Of a stretch of DNA of 64,000 nt, positions 50,561-58,603 are shown piece by piece. The notes under the pieces were generated by a model, which made no database searches, had not been told where the DNA came from, and saw only the letters and a list, made by a program, of their open reading frames with translations. A program made the position numbers and the translations under genes. The stretch is from contig JAJZVU010000002.1 in the NCBI GenBank assembly GCA_021845505.1, positions 113,552-177,551 of the forward strand. Direction: 5' to 3'. Origin of the DNA: Pseudomonadota bacterium. GTDB lineage: Bacteria > Pseudomonadota > Gammaproteobacteria > Burkholderiales > Burkholderiaceae_C. Numbering within the stretch: position 1 is the stretch's first letter; each line of letters opens with the position of its first letter.

Positions 50561-51724
50561 TCAGGCGAGCGCGGCGCGGGCGCGGCGCTCGCGCACGCCC
50601 TGCGCCAGCTGCTCGATCAGCTGCACCGACTCCTCCCAGCCGAGGCAGGCATCGGTGATGCTCTGGCCGTAGGTCAGGCCCGCCGGGTCGTGCTGCCCGG
50701 GGTTGAACTTCTGCGCCCCGCCGACCAGGTGGCTTTCCGCCATGACACCGAAGATGCAGCCCTGGCCGTCGCGCAGCTGCCCGGCGATGTCGCGGGCCAC
50801 GTCGAGCTGGCGCTGGTGCTTCTTTTCGCTGTTGGCGTGCGAGCAGTCGATCATCAGGCGACACGGAAGCGCCGCCGCCTGCAGCTGGTCGCAGGCCGCT
50901 GCCACGCTGGCGGAGTCGTAGTTGGGCTTGCGTCCGCCGCGCAGGATCACGTGGGTGTCCTGGTTTCCGCGGGTCTGCACGATCGACACCTGGCCGCTCT
51001 TGTGCACCGACAGGAAGGAATGCGGCCGCCGCGCGGCCAGGATGGCGTCGATGGCGATGCGCAGGTTGCCGTCGGTTCCATTCTTGAAGCCGATCGGCGC
51101 CGACAGCCCCGACGCGAGTTCGCGGTGCACCTGGCTCTCGGTGGTGCGCGCACCGATCGCCCCCCAGGAGATCAGGTCGCCGATGTACTGCGGCGAAATG
51201 ACGTCGAGGAATTCGCTGCCCGCAGGAACGCCGATGCGGTTGATGTCGATCAGCAGTTCGCGCGCGATGCGCAGTCCGTCGTCGATGCGGCAGCTCTGGT
51301 CCAGGTAGGGGTCGTTGATCAGGCCCTTCCAGCCCACGGTCGTGCGGGGCTTCTCGAAATACACCCGCATCACCACCTCGAGTTCGCCGGCGTGCTTGTG
51401 CCGCTGCTCGAGCAGGCGGCGGGCGTATTCGCGCGCCGCCTTCGGGTCGTGGATCGAGCAGGGGCCGATGACCAGCAGCATGCGGTCGTCCTGCCCGTGC
51501 ACGATGCGATGCACCGCACGCCGGGTGTGGGTGATCAGCGCCTCGACCGCGCTGCCGGCGATCGGCAGCCGGCGGATCAGCTGCTCCGGGGCCGGCAGCA
51601 GCTGCACGTCCTCGACGCGCTCGTCGTCGGTGGCCGAAGTGCGCTCGGCGGAGGTCTCGTTGGACGAGGCGGAGGAAGCCACCGCGTGGCGTGGCGGGAA
51701 ATCGGGACTCGCTGGATCTAGCAT
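50561..51724 (-). CDS. aroG: DAHP synthase, class I (3-deoxy-7-phosphoheptulonate synthase)
   Basis: It condenses PEP and erythrose-4-phosphate in the first step of the shikimate pathway. The 387-residue protein has a Ser/Ala/Asp-rich N-terminal extension (about 1-35), then [15 protein letters not shown] (about 97), [15 protein letters not shown] (about 135), [27 protein letters not shown] (about 225), and [12 protein letters not shown]. The family is normally feedback-inhibited by one aromatic amino acid. Two ATGs compete: AGGAGA abuts the first (51730) but is six bases before the second (51724), so I choose the second. A leader peptide and terminator lie upstream. Confidence 0.95.
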   Translation of the reverse strand: MLDPASPDFPPRHAVASSASSNETSAERTSATDDERVEDVQLLPAPEQLIRRLPIAGSAVEALITHTRRAVHRIVHGQDDRMLLVIGPCSIHDPKAAREYARRLLEQRHKHAGELEVVMRVYFEKPRTTVGWKGLINDPYLDQSCRIDDGLRIARELLIDINRIGVPAGSEFLDVISPQYIGDLISWGAIGARTTESQVHRELASGLSAPIGFKNGTDGNLRIAIDAILAARRPHSFLSVHKSGQVSIVQTRGNQDTHVILRGGRKPNYDSASVAAACDQLQAAALPCRLMIDCSHANSEKKHQRQLDVARDIAGQLRDGQGCIFGVMAESHLVGGAQKFNPGQHDPAGLTYGQSITDACLGWEESVQLIEQLAQGVRERRARAALA

Positions 51725-51771
51725 GGACATTCTCCTGGCGCTGCGGGTTCGTGTCCCGGCGCGTCCCGGCG

Positions 51772-51801
51772 AAAAAAAACCGCCGGGCTTGGCCGGCGGT
51801 T
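51772..51801 (-). terminator. Attenuator terminator hairpin upstream of aroG
   Basis: On the minus strand a perfect 9-bp stem (AACCGCCGG/CCGGCGGTT, six-base loop) is followed by eight U residues. It lies between the aromatic leader ORF and the aroG start, 48 bases before aroG, so it would abort the transcript before the gene unless relieved. Its 5' arm can pair instead with GCCGGCGG at 51847-51854 in the leader ORF. Confidence 0.9.
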
Positions 51802-51821
51802 CTTGGAGCATTCTTGCGGGT

Positions 51822-51905
51822 TCAACCCAGATCCTGCCCTCTCCCTCCGCCGGCGCGGTGCGAGAACCAGAAAAAGCCGTAAAACCACAAGCGGTTGGAT
51901 GGCAT
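51822..51905 (-). CDS. Aromatic-amino-acid-rich leader peptide of aroG
   Basis: A 27-codon ORF begins ATG at 51905 and ends TGA at 51822. Its product starts MPSNRLWFYGFFWFSHR, with two Trp, four Phe and one Tyr in eight positions, against a background almost free of such codons. The segment just after these codons (GCC-GGC-GG, 51847-51854) is the exact complement of the 5' arm of the downstream terminator. A stalled ribosome on the aromatic codons would leave it free to form the antiterminator; full translation would cover it and allow termination. No strong ribosome-binding site is visible, and a TATACT element (minus strand) at 51928-51933 may be the promoter -10. Confidence 0.82.
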   Translation of the reverse strand: MPSNRLWFYGFFWFSHRAGGGRGQDLG

Positions 51906-51927
51906 GGCAGGGGAACCTGGAACGCCC

Positions 51928-51933
51928 AGTATA
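51928..51933 (-). promoter_or_regulatory. Candidate -10 element of the aroG leader transcript
   Basis: TATACT on the minus strand lies 23 bases before the leader ATG, in an otherwise GC-rich segment. A start about seven bases downstream would give a short 5' UTR and a leader of about 200 nt before aroG. No good -35 hexamer is evident 17 bases upstream. Confidence 0.45.
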
Positions 51934-52027
51934 AGCTGGGGCACCGCCGCACGCCAGCCGGGCCCCAGGCGCTCGCTGCGCCAGCGCAACACCGAGGCCG
52001 CGCGGCGTGCCCGCGCTGCCGCCGGGT

Positions 52028-52564
52028 TCAGCTGCGGCGGGGCCACATGCGGCGCATGGTCTCGTCGCGCTCGACCACTGCGTGGTACAGCGCGCCGGCC
52101 ACGTGCAGGCCGATGACCCCGAGCAGGCCGTAGGCGAGCAGCTGGTGCACGTCGCCCAGTTCGTGCGCCCAGCGAGCGCCACTGGGCGCCAGCGCCGGCA
52201 GGGTCCACAGCCCGGCCAGCTGCACGCTCCAGCCGCGCGACGAGGCGTTGGCCCAGCCCAGCAGCGGCAGCACCAGCAGCCCCAGGTAGAGCAGCCCGTG
52301 CACCAGCTTGGCCAGATGCTGCTGCCAGGTCGGGCCGGGAAGCAGCCCCGGCGCGCCCGCCACGACCCGCCACAGCAGGCGCAGGACCATCAGCAGCAGG
52401 ATCGAGGTGCCGACTCCGACATGCCAGGCGATCAGCCCGTCGGGCCGGGTGCCCCGGCGCACATCGGGCATCAGCCACGCGAGCGCGAACTCCAGCGCGA
52501 TCAGCGCGAAAATGCCCCAATGCAGGGCGCGGGCGACGGGGTTGTAGACGGTGGTCTGGCGCAT
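52028..52564 (-). CDS. Cytochrome b561 family protein
   Basis: The 178-residue di-heme membrane protein has four hydrophobic helices (about residues 13-32, 44-64, 86-106 and 143-163). Likely heme His ligands lie in ARALHWGIF (about 15), LIAWHVGVG (about 48), LVHGLLYLG (about 89) and IGLHVAGALYH (about 150-160). These proteins pass electrons from the quinone pool or from ferredoxin-type donors to periplasmic acceptors; the partner is unknown. It starts at ATG 52564, next to the divergent-free aroG leader region. Confidence 0.88.
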   Translation of the reverse strand: MRQTTVYNPVARALHWGIFALIALEFALAWLMPDVRRGTRPDGLIAWHVGVGTSILLLMVLRLLWRVVAGAPGLLPGPTWQQHLAKLVHGLLYLGLLVLPLLGWANASSRGWSVQLAGLWTLPALAPSGARWAHELGDVHQLLAYGLLGVIGLHVAGALYHAVVERDETMRRMWPRRS

Positions 52565-52665
52565 GGCAAGGCGACTCCGATGGGCGATGGCGCGATTGCA
52601 CCAGCCCATCCTGAGGCCAGACTTAGCGTGGGCGCAGCGACCCTGCGCTGCGCCGCGATGCGCGC

Positions 52666-54132
52666 TCAGCCGGTGCCGCCGACCGTCATGCGGTCGATCC
52701 GCAAGGTCGGCTGGCCGACACCCACCGGCACGCTCTGGCCTTCCTTGCCGCAGGTGCCGACTCCGGGGTCGAGCTGCATGTCGCGGCCGATCAGGCTGAC
52801 CCGGGTCAGCACGTCGGGGCCGTTGCCGATCAGCGTCGCGCCCTTGACCGGGTATTGCAGCCGGCCGTTTTCCACCCACCAGGCCTCGCTGGCCGAGAAC
52901 ACGAACTTGCCGCTGGTGATGTCGACCTGGCCGCCGCCGAAATTCACCGCGTACAGCCCGCGGTCGAGGCTGGCGATGATTTCCTGCGGATCCTTGTCGC
53001 CCGCCAGCATGTAGGTGTTGGTCATCCTGGGCATCGGAACATGCGCGTAGCTCTCGCGGCGCGCGTTCCCGGTGGGCTTGCGCTTCATCAGGCGGGCGTT
53101 GAGCGAGTCCTGCATGTAGTCGACCAGCACGCCGTCGTCGATCAGCACCGTGCGCTCGGTGGGGTGGCCCTCGTCGTCGATGTTCAGCGAGCCGCGCCGG
53201 TCGGGCAAGGTGCCGTCGTCGAGCACCGTCACCCCGCGCGCCGCGACCCGCTGGCCGATGCGCCCGGCGAAGGCGCTCGAGCCCTTGCGGTTGAAATCCC
53301 CCTCCAGCCCGTGGCCGATGGCCTCGTGCAACAGGATTCCCGGCCAGCCCGAGCCCAGCACCACGCTCATCTCGCCGGCCGGCGCCGGGCGCGATTCCAG
53401 GTTCAGCAGCGCCTGCCGCACCGCCTCGTCGACATGCCGACGCAACGCGGCCTCGTCGAAACGGTCGAGCGGGTAGCGCCCGCCACCGCCCGACGAGCCG
53501 GTCTCGCGCCTGCCGTGCTGCTCGGCGATGACACTGACGCTCAGCCGCACCAGCGGGCGCACGTCGGCCGCCAGCAGGCCGTTGGCGCGCAGCACCAGCA
53601 CCACGTCGTACTCGCCGACCAGGCTGGCCATCACCTGCACCACCCGCGGGTCGGCGGCGCGCGCCAGCGCATCGGCGCGCCCGAGCAGCGCCACCTTGGC
53701 CGCCGAATCGAGCGCCTGCAGCGGGTCCAGCGCCTCGTACAGCCGGTGGCCCGGCGGCACGGCCCGCCGCGGCGGGCCCACGCGCACCCGCGCGCGTCCC
53801 TGGCGGGCGATCGCGCGCACGGTGCCAGCCGCCTGCATCAGCCGCGACTCGGAAATATCGTCCGAGTAGGCGAAGGCGGTCTTGTCGCCGTCGATCGCGC
53901 GGATGCCGAAACCCTGTTCGATGCCGAAGCTTCCGCTCTTGACCAGCCCTTCCTCCAGGCTCCAGCCTTCGGATCGGGTGTACTGCAGGTACACGTCGGC
54001 GTCGTCCAGCCGGTGTTCCAGCGCGCTGGACAGCGCGCGCTGCAGCGTGGACTCGTCGATGCCGTAGGGCTCGAGCAGCAGGCTGCGCGCCTGCTGCAGG
54101 CGCACCAGCGCGGGTTCGGTAGCGGTGTTCAT
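52666..54132 (-). CDS. tldD: TldD metalloprotease subunit
   Basis: TldD with TldE forms a cytoplasmic protease that degrades unfolded peptides and matures some RiPPs. The 488-residue protein has the zinc motif HEAIGHGLEGD (about residues 261-271) and the third ligand region with GTCGKEGQSVPVGVGQPTLR near the C-terminus (about 460). The ATG at 54132 is preferred; a longer frame to 54186 overlaps a structured stretch. No tldE is adjacent. Confidence 0.95.
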   Translation of the reverse strand: MNTATEPALVRLQQARSLLLEPYGIDESTLQRALSSALEHRLDDADVYLQYTRSEGWSLEEGLVKSGSFGIEQGFGIRAIDGDKTAFAYSDDISESRLMQAAGTVRAIARQGRARVRVGPPRRAVPPGHRLYEALDPLQALDSAAKVALLGRADALARAADPRVVQVMASLVGEYDVVLVLRANGLLAADVRPLVRLSVSVIAEQHGRRETGSSGGGGRYPLDRFDEAALRRHVDEAVRQALLNLESRPAPAGEMSVVLGSGWPGILLHEAIGHGLEGDFNRKGSSAFAGRIGQRVAARGVTVLDDGTLPDRRGSLNIDDEGHPTERTVLIDDGVLVDYMQDSLNARLMKRKPTGNARRESYAHVPMPRMTNTYMLAGDKDPQEIIASLDRGLYAVNFGGGQVDITSGKFVFSASEAWWVENGRLQYPVKGATLIGNGPDVLTRVSLIGRDMQLDPGVGTCGKEGQSVPVGVGQPTLRIDRMTVGGTG

Positions 54133-54178
54133 GGCCCGATTGTAGAAGTCGCGGCGGCCGGCTGCCGGCGCAAAGACT

Positions 54179-54260
54179 TCAGGCACCGGGGACCAGCCCT
54201 GCGGTGCCTGAGAGTGCAGCCCCCTGGGCGGGGCTGGAAGTTCGCATCGCCAGGATGCGA
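54179..54260. other. Stack of three hairpins upstream of tldD, possible structured leader RNA
   Basis: Three perfect inverted repeats follow one another: a 10-bp stem TCAGGCACCG/CGGTGCCTGA (54179-54188 with 54202-54211), a 7-bp stem CAGCCCC/GGGGCTG (54217-54223 with 54230-54236) and a 7-bp stem TCGCATC/GATGCGA (54242-54248 with 54254-54260). On the minus strand the second hairpin is followed by ACTCTCAGGCACC, which recalls the end of glycine aptamers, but the conserved GGAGAG and CCGAAGG parts are missing. It could be a divergent riboswitch-type leader, a small RNA on the plus strand, or a terminator. The rest of 54133-54479 holds no gene I can support. Confidence 0.35.
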
Positions 54261-54479
54261 GACGCGTTTCAGACGGTTTCCTTTTTCACTGGCGCTATCG
54301 ACCCCCCTGTTCTGCCTCGGTTGATTCCAGGCTACGCCTGCCCCCGCCACCATGCAAGCCGCCCGGCACGATGGTTGCCGCCGGGCAACGCGCTGCGCCG
54401 CAAGCCGCGCTGCGGGGCTATGCTGGAACGCTTGCGCGTCGCGCCAGGCCGTGCAGCCGCGGGCTGCGCGGCCTCGGCG

Positions 54480-54607
54480 CTACGTCCCGCCAGCGACCCA
54501 GTCCCCCGACTTGCCGCCGTGCTTTTCCAGCAGCTTGACGTCGGTGATGGTCATGCCGCGGTCGACCGCCTTGCACATGTCGTAGACGGTGAGCAGGCCG
54601 ACGCTAA
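54480..54607 (-). pseudogene. moaC: 3' fragment of moaC at the island junction
   Basis: In-frame minus-strand codons read [16 protein letters not shown] then [12 protein letters not shown] and end at TAG (54480-54482). This is the unmistakable C-terminus of cyclic pyranopterin monophosphate synthase (MoaC), including the catalytic Asp and Lys of DMCKA. Only about 40 residues of about 160 remain; five codons upstream the frame reaches TGA at 54618-54620 and the sequence becomes AT-richer. MoaC acts in molybdenum-cofactor synthesis, so loss would matter unless a complete copy exists elsewhere. Confidence 0.85.
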
Positions 54608-55378
54608 GCCCTTGATTTCACAGGATCCAACCGAAGCTCGAAAGCCCGTTTTCGGGTGCTTTTAGCCCTCCAAGTGTGACAAAACTGGGACAACGCGACG
54701 AGCTTCGCGCCGCCCATGTGCAGCATAGCGCGGAGCGACGGTCACCAGGCGCATGACTAGCTTGATTTCGCTCGCGCGGCTTCGCATGACAGCATGACAT
54801 CCGCGCACTCGACCGGGATGAAGAGCCTCCTCAACACCTCGCGGGCACGCACGTCGAGCGCCTTCGTAATTCCCCTTCGTGGAGTCGATTTGAGTGGGAA
54901 TTACTGGTGAATTGCTGGTGACTTACGAGTGCCCGCATTGGGGGATGCACGCCACACCGACAGCCAATTGCCTCGCTTGCCACCACGTGGTGCCGCAGGC
55001 TTGGCACTGAGCGCCAATGTCGGGCTGAAGCCGCTGACGTTGGCACCGAAGCGCTGGGTCGACTCTACGTGGCATTGGGGGCTTCGCGCGCCTGGCCGGG
55101 CCCGGTCACGTAGAGCAATGGATCTTCCTCGCTTGAGCGCACGGAACGGGCTTGAGCGCTCTTGGCAAGTGCCAGAAATCGGCGCCCGCCCCGCAGGCGC
55201 GTCCTGACGCCCCGTGGCGCGGAAAACGCTCGGCAAGCGTAGGAGACTACGGAGAGTCATATAGGCACGCTCAGGAGACCAGCCAGGGCCCTTACCGGGC
55301 GAACTAAAAGAGCCTATAGAGCGTAACAAAACGTTGACTATATATAGGGCTCCACAACCCGTTACAAAGGAGCTTTTC
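54608..55378. other. Island left-end spacer without a recognisable gene
   Basis: This stretch lies between the moaC fragment and the primase gene. It has lower GC than the core, a hairpin AAAGC-CCG-TTTT-CGG-GTGCTTT (54641-54663) that may be a terminator, a near-tandem CTGGTGAATTGCTGGTGACTT at about 54905-54925, and short AT-rich repeats before the primase ribosome-binding site. Several open frames of 60-160 codons occur on both strands, but none looks like a real protein. Confidence 0.5.
54641..54663 (+). terminator. Terminator-like hairpin near the island boundary
   Basis: AAAGCCCG-TTTT-CGGG(T)GCTTTT forms a stem with one bulged base and a T-run on the plus strand. It lies 34 bases inside the island from the moaC fragment. 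It may end transcription entering from the left or mark the junction. It is a weak call. Confidence 0.4.
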
Positions 55379-57616
55379 ATGTATCACTGCCCCTCCCGAA
55401 GCGTCGCACTCGAACCGCTTGAACTCACCGTGGCGGACACCTCCCGGGCAAGCCCCTCTGGTGGATCCGGGCGTTTGATCGACTCCCAGCCGATCCTCGT
55501 CAACATCGTGGCCGGGAAGACCGATGTGCTTTCAGTGGCCCAAACGTCGACCTGGGGCGAAATCCACAGCGAGCTATTGGCCAAGCCCTTCGAATTGCGC
55601 GACGCAAAGGACGGCGCTGGCTGGATGCCGGTCTCCTTGCGGCACCAAGACACGGGCCGCCGCGCGGACAACGTGGACAAGGTCTATTGCTTGGTCCTCG
55701 ACATTGACCACGGCATGTCCTTCGACGATGCTGCACGACGTCTCCGCGCGCACGACTACGAAGCCGCACTGCACACATCGTTTTCACACAGCGAGGCGGA
55801 GGACCGCTTCCGGGTTGTCCTACCGCTGGACAGGCCGGCTACACCTGAGCAGGCCAAGGGTCTGTTCTTGATGATGCAGAAGCTGTTTGAAGGCAAGGTC
55901 GACAGCGCGTGCAGCGATGCCAGCCGGTTTTTCTATCTGCCTGCATGCCCGTCGAGCAAGCGTGCGCTCTTCCGCGCCGAGCACATCCCGGGCAGGGCGC
56001 TCAGTTCGGAGGATGCAGTCGCTCGCAGTGTGGCTGCCGCATATGGCCGTGGGAGCATCACGGCAAGCGAATCTGCGAAATCCAGCCATGCCGCCACCGG
56101 CGCACCGCCGATGGGATCCGTCTTGCCGCCGGTGCCTGTGGGTCAGCGAAACGAGATGCTGGCCAAGCTGGTCGGAGGGTTCATCGCGAAGGGTAAGACT
56201 CTCGAACAAACCCGACACCTCGTGATGGTCTGGAACGCGACCAGATTGACAGAGCCGTTGCCTGTCGCCGAGGTCGAGCGCACCGTGCAAAGCGTCTACA
56301 AGACCGCTCAGCGCAAGGCCGCCCTTAGGGCTGTGCAATTGGACGAGGCCATCGCGGAGATGAACAAGAAATACGCGTTCCTCACCGAGCCGTCGATGGT
56401 GATCGACCTCGACACCTGCACACGACAGTCTCCCGAGATGATGCGGGCGCGCTACTCCAACGCGCTGATCGTCAGCGAGGAAAACGGCAAGCTCAAGCAG
56501 ATCACGCACTATGACGCTTGGAGCAAGTCGAAGGACCGGCGCGAGCACCTCGGCCTTACGTTCGAGCCCGGCAAGGGGTTGATCGTGGGCGAGCGCATCA
56601 ACACCTGGCGGGGCTGGGCTGTTGAACCGCGCGCCGGCGATGTTCAACCCTGGAATGATCTGCTCGACTTCTTGCTCGGCGCCGGGACGCCTGAGCGCCG
56701 TTGGGTTGAGCAGTGGGTCGCCTACCCGATCCAGTATCCCAGTTCGAAGCTGGCGACGGCCATCGTGATCTGGAGCCCTGCTCAGGGCGTAGGCAAATCG
56801 CTGCTGGGCGAAACCGTGAGCCGACTGTATGGCGAGCACGGCCGGACGATCACCGCGATCGAGCTGCATGACAAATTCAACTCTTGGGCCGATCGAAGCC
56901 TGTTCATCTTGGGGGAGGAGAACGCTGGGCATGACCGACGCGCGGATGCCGACCGTCTGAAGGACTTGATCACCGGCGACACCATGCACGTCGAGCGGAA
57001 ATACGTCGAGCGATCCCTGCAGCCCAACATGATGAATTTCATGTTCACTTCGAACCACCCCGACGCGTTCCACCTGGAGATCAAGGACAGACGGTTCGGC
57101 GTCTTCGCGATCGACAGTAAGCCGCGCGAGCCCGAGTTCTACCAACGGATCGTTGCGTGGCGTGACTCGGCGACGGGCGCTGCGGCCCTCATGCACCATC
57201 TCCTGCGGGTCGATCTGACCGGCTTCAACCCGAAGGGGCATGCGCCCGAGACGAGGGCCAAGCAGGAGATGATCGAGCAGAGTAAAACGGAGACGGAGCG
57301 CTTCGTGACTGACATCCTTTCGCCGGACTTCATCGACGGGCACCTGGGGGCGGAAGTAATCTCGATCGCAGCCCTGGTCGACTTGTTCAAGCGCGACGGC
57401 ACCTCAGGGTCGATGAACACGACGGCGATGGGACGAGCACTCCGCAAGCAGACGCCCTATCGCAACAATCGGATCTCGTATGGCGGACGGCGTGTGCCGG
57501 TGATCTCCCTGCGTAGGCATGAGCATTGGGCCAACCAGGATCTGACCGCGTGGGCAGACGAGTATGCGAAAGCGATGAGGTCACTCGCGGCGCGCGGGGT
57601 CATGGCGAGCTCGTAA
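55379..57616 (+). CDS. Mobile-element replication protein: primase-polymerase fused to SF3 helicase
   Basis: The 745-residue protein combines an N-terminal AEP-type primase domain (about residues 60-210) with the metal motif LDID (about 106-109) and FSHSEAEDRFRVVL, a PriCT-1-like linker (about 254-310), and a C-terminal superfamily 3/D5-like helicase domain (about 440-640) with Walker A SPAQGVGKS (about 466-474), LFILGEENAG and MNFMFTSNHPDA. Such proteins replicate integrative islands, plasmids and phage satellites. A clear AAAGGAG ribosome-binding site precedes ATG 55379. GC is lower than in the core genes. The origin-like repeats downstream support its role. Confidence 0.88.
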   Translation: MYHCPSRSVALEPLELTVADTSRASPSGGSGRLIDSQPILVNIVAGKTDVLSVAQTSTWGEIHSELLAKPFELRDAKDGAGWMPVSLRHQDTGRRADNVDKVYCLVLDIDHGMSFDDAARRLRAHDYEAALHTSFSHSEAEDRFRVVLPLDRPATPEQAKGLFLMMQKLFEGKVDSACSDASRFFYLPACPSSKRALFRAEHIPGRALSSEDAVARSVAAAYGRGSITASESAKSSHAATGAPPMGSVLPPVPVGQRNEMLAKLVGGFIAKGKTLEQTRHLVMVWNATRLTEPLPVAEVERTVQSVYKTAQRKAALRAVQLDEAIAEMNKKYAFLTEPSMVIDLDTCTRQSPEMMRARYSNALIVSEENGKLKQITHYDAWSKSKDRREHLGLTFEPGKGLIVGERINTWRGWAVEPRAGDVQPWNDLLDFLLGAGTPERRWVEQWVAYPIQYPSSKLATAIVIWSPAQGVGKSLLGETVSRLYGEHGRTITAIELHDKFNSWADRSLFILGEENAGHDRRADADRLKDLITGDTMHVERKYVERSLQPNMMNFMFTSNHPDAFHLEIKDRRFGVFAIDSKPREPEFYQRIVAWRDSATGAAALMHHLLRVDLTGFNPKGHAPETRAKQEMIEQSKTETERFVTDILSPDFIDGHLGAEVISIAALVDLFKRDGTSGSMNTTAMGRALRKQTPYRNNRISYGGRRVPVISLRRHEHWANQDLTAWADEYAKAMRSLAARGVMASS

Positions 57617-57649
57617 GTGGGATGCGGGCGTGGTGTCGATCGCATCGGT

Positions 57650-57800
57650 GTCACGCTGCCACCCTGGCAAGTCGTCGGGGTGGCAGGCTGGCAGGGTTGT
57701 TCTGAAAAGCTGTCGAGGGCTGGGCCTCGGCTGTAGGTATGAATATTCATACAAAAACTTCTCAAAATAACTACGCCACCCTGCCACTCCACCACCACCC
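57650..57800. repeat. Palindrome and inverted-repeat cluster, possible island replication origin or operator
   Basis: Downstream of the primase gene is a dense set of repeats: CTGCCACC/GGTGGCAG (8-bp arms, at about 57656 and 57679), GGCAGGGTTG (about 57690) pairing with CCACCCTGCCA (about 57777), and in the middle a perfect 16-bp palindrome GTATGAAT/ATTCATAC at 57737-57752. Iterated motifs around an AT-rich dyad beside a primase-helicase gene look like a replication origin. They could instead be a regulator's operator. No gene is seen in 57617-57923. Confidence 0.5.
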
Positions 57801-57923
57801 CCTGCTGCTTGGTGGGGCCTGTGTAAGGATCGGCACTTTCAGGGTCGGCACGAAGGACGCACCACCTACGGGGCGCGTTAATCCTTATAAGACTTCGATC
57901 CCAGCCGGGAACCTGTTTGGGGG

Positions 57924-58415
57924 CTACTGCTTTGCGCCCGCCGTGTCGAGGTCGACTGGAATGATGGTGATGGCGGAGCCGGCCACGAGTTGTCGGAGCT
58001 TGGCGACGGCGATCATGTGCTTGTTGTCCCGTGCCGAGAACCTCGCCGCTTCCTTAACCGGGAGGAATGGGCCGAAGTAGATCTCCTTCCACGTCCCGTC
58101 ATCCTCCACGCCCACGACCAGCAGCAGGTCAGCGCTGCCCCGAAAGCCGATCTGCGTCGCCGCGTAGTTGGTCTTGATCTGCACCGTCCGACCGTCCCCC
58201 GTGACGGCATCGAAGCCGTTCGATACGCCTGGCGCTTTGCGCAGCCCGTAGTGGTCGATGGCAACCAGTTCGCCGAAGTCACCGAGCAGGTTTCCGAGGC
58301 CGGTCCAGTTGAACTCGGGCGCCAGGGTCTTGAGCGCACGCTGGGAGGCGAAGATGCTGGCAAGTATGTGCTGGATCGACTGGATGCGCTCTTCTCGTTC
58401 GCTCAACGCCTTCAC
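57924..58415 (-). CDS. Putative nuclease-like protein of DUF6998 type
   Basis: The 163-residue protein has a helical start, then NLLGDFGELVAIDHYG (about residues 42-57), FDAVTGDGRTVQIKTN (about 69-84) and the strand GFRGSADLLLVVGVED. The Glu, the Asp of FDAV and the Gln-X-Lys of VQIKT resemble a PD-(D/E)XK nuclease-like core, and the pattern recalls DUF6998 proteins. The start is GTG at 58415. It is antisense to its neighbours, facing the primase. The role is unknown; accessory or defence nuclease is possible (inference). Confidence 0.6.
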   Translation of the reverse strand: MKALSEREERIQSIQHILASIFASQRALKTLAPEFNWTGLGNLLGDFGELVAIDHYGLRKAPGVSNGFDAVTGDGRTVQIKTNYAATQIGFRGSADLLLVVGVEDDGTWKEIYFGPFLPVKEAARFSARDNKHMIAVAKLRQLVAGSAITIIPVDLDTAGAKQ

Positions 58416-58603
58416 GGGCTATCCCTCCGAAGGTCTACCAAGCGCCCAGGATACCGCCAGTCCTTCGGCGTCAAGGGCATCCTCGCCGATACAACGTCGA
58501 AGCACGGCGTCCTTGGCCTGCATACGCCGCTGTCATACGGTCGCGCTGAAGCGTTCCGCACAGGACGTCGGTCCTGAGGATGAAACAGCAACCGGAGAGC
58601 AGC

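Noticed and set aside
54179..54260. Glycine, TPP or 6S RNA call for the hairpin stack before tldD
   Set aside because: Partial resemblance only: the glycine core GGAGAG and CCGAAGG, the TPP ACCTGA box and a 6S-length partner strand are all missing, so no RNA family is named.
54901..55380. A 159-codon open frame on the minus strand in the island left end
   Set aside because: Composition and residue order look random (many Arg, Ser, Pro, Gly), it overlaps the primase promoter and ribosome-binding site, and no motif is recognisable.
57650..57800. CRISPR array
   Set aside because: Repeats are inverted and unequal in spacing, there are no equal-length spacers, and no cas gene is in the window.
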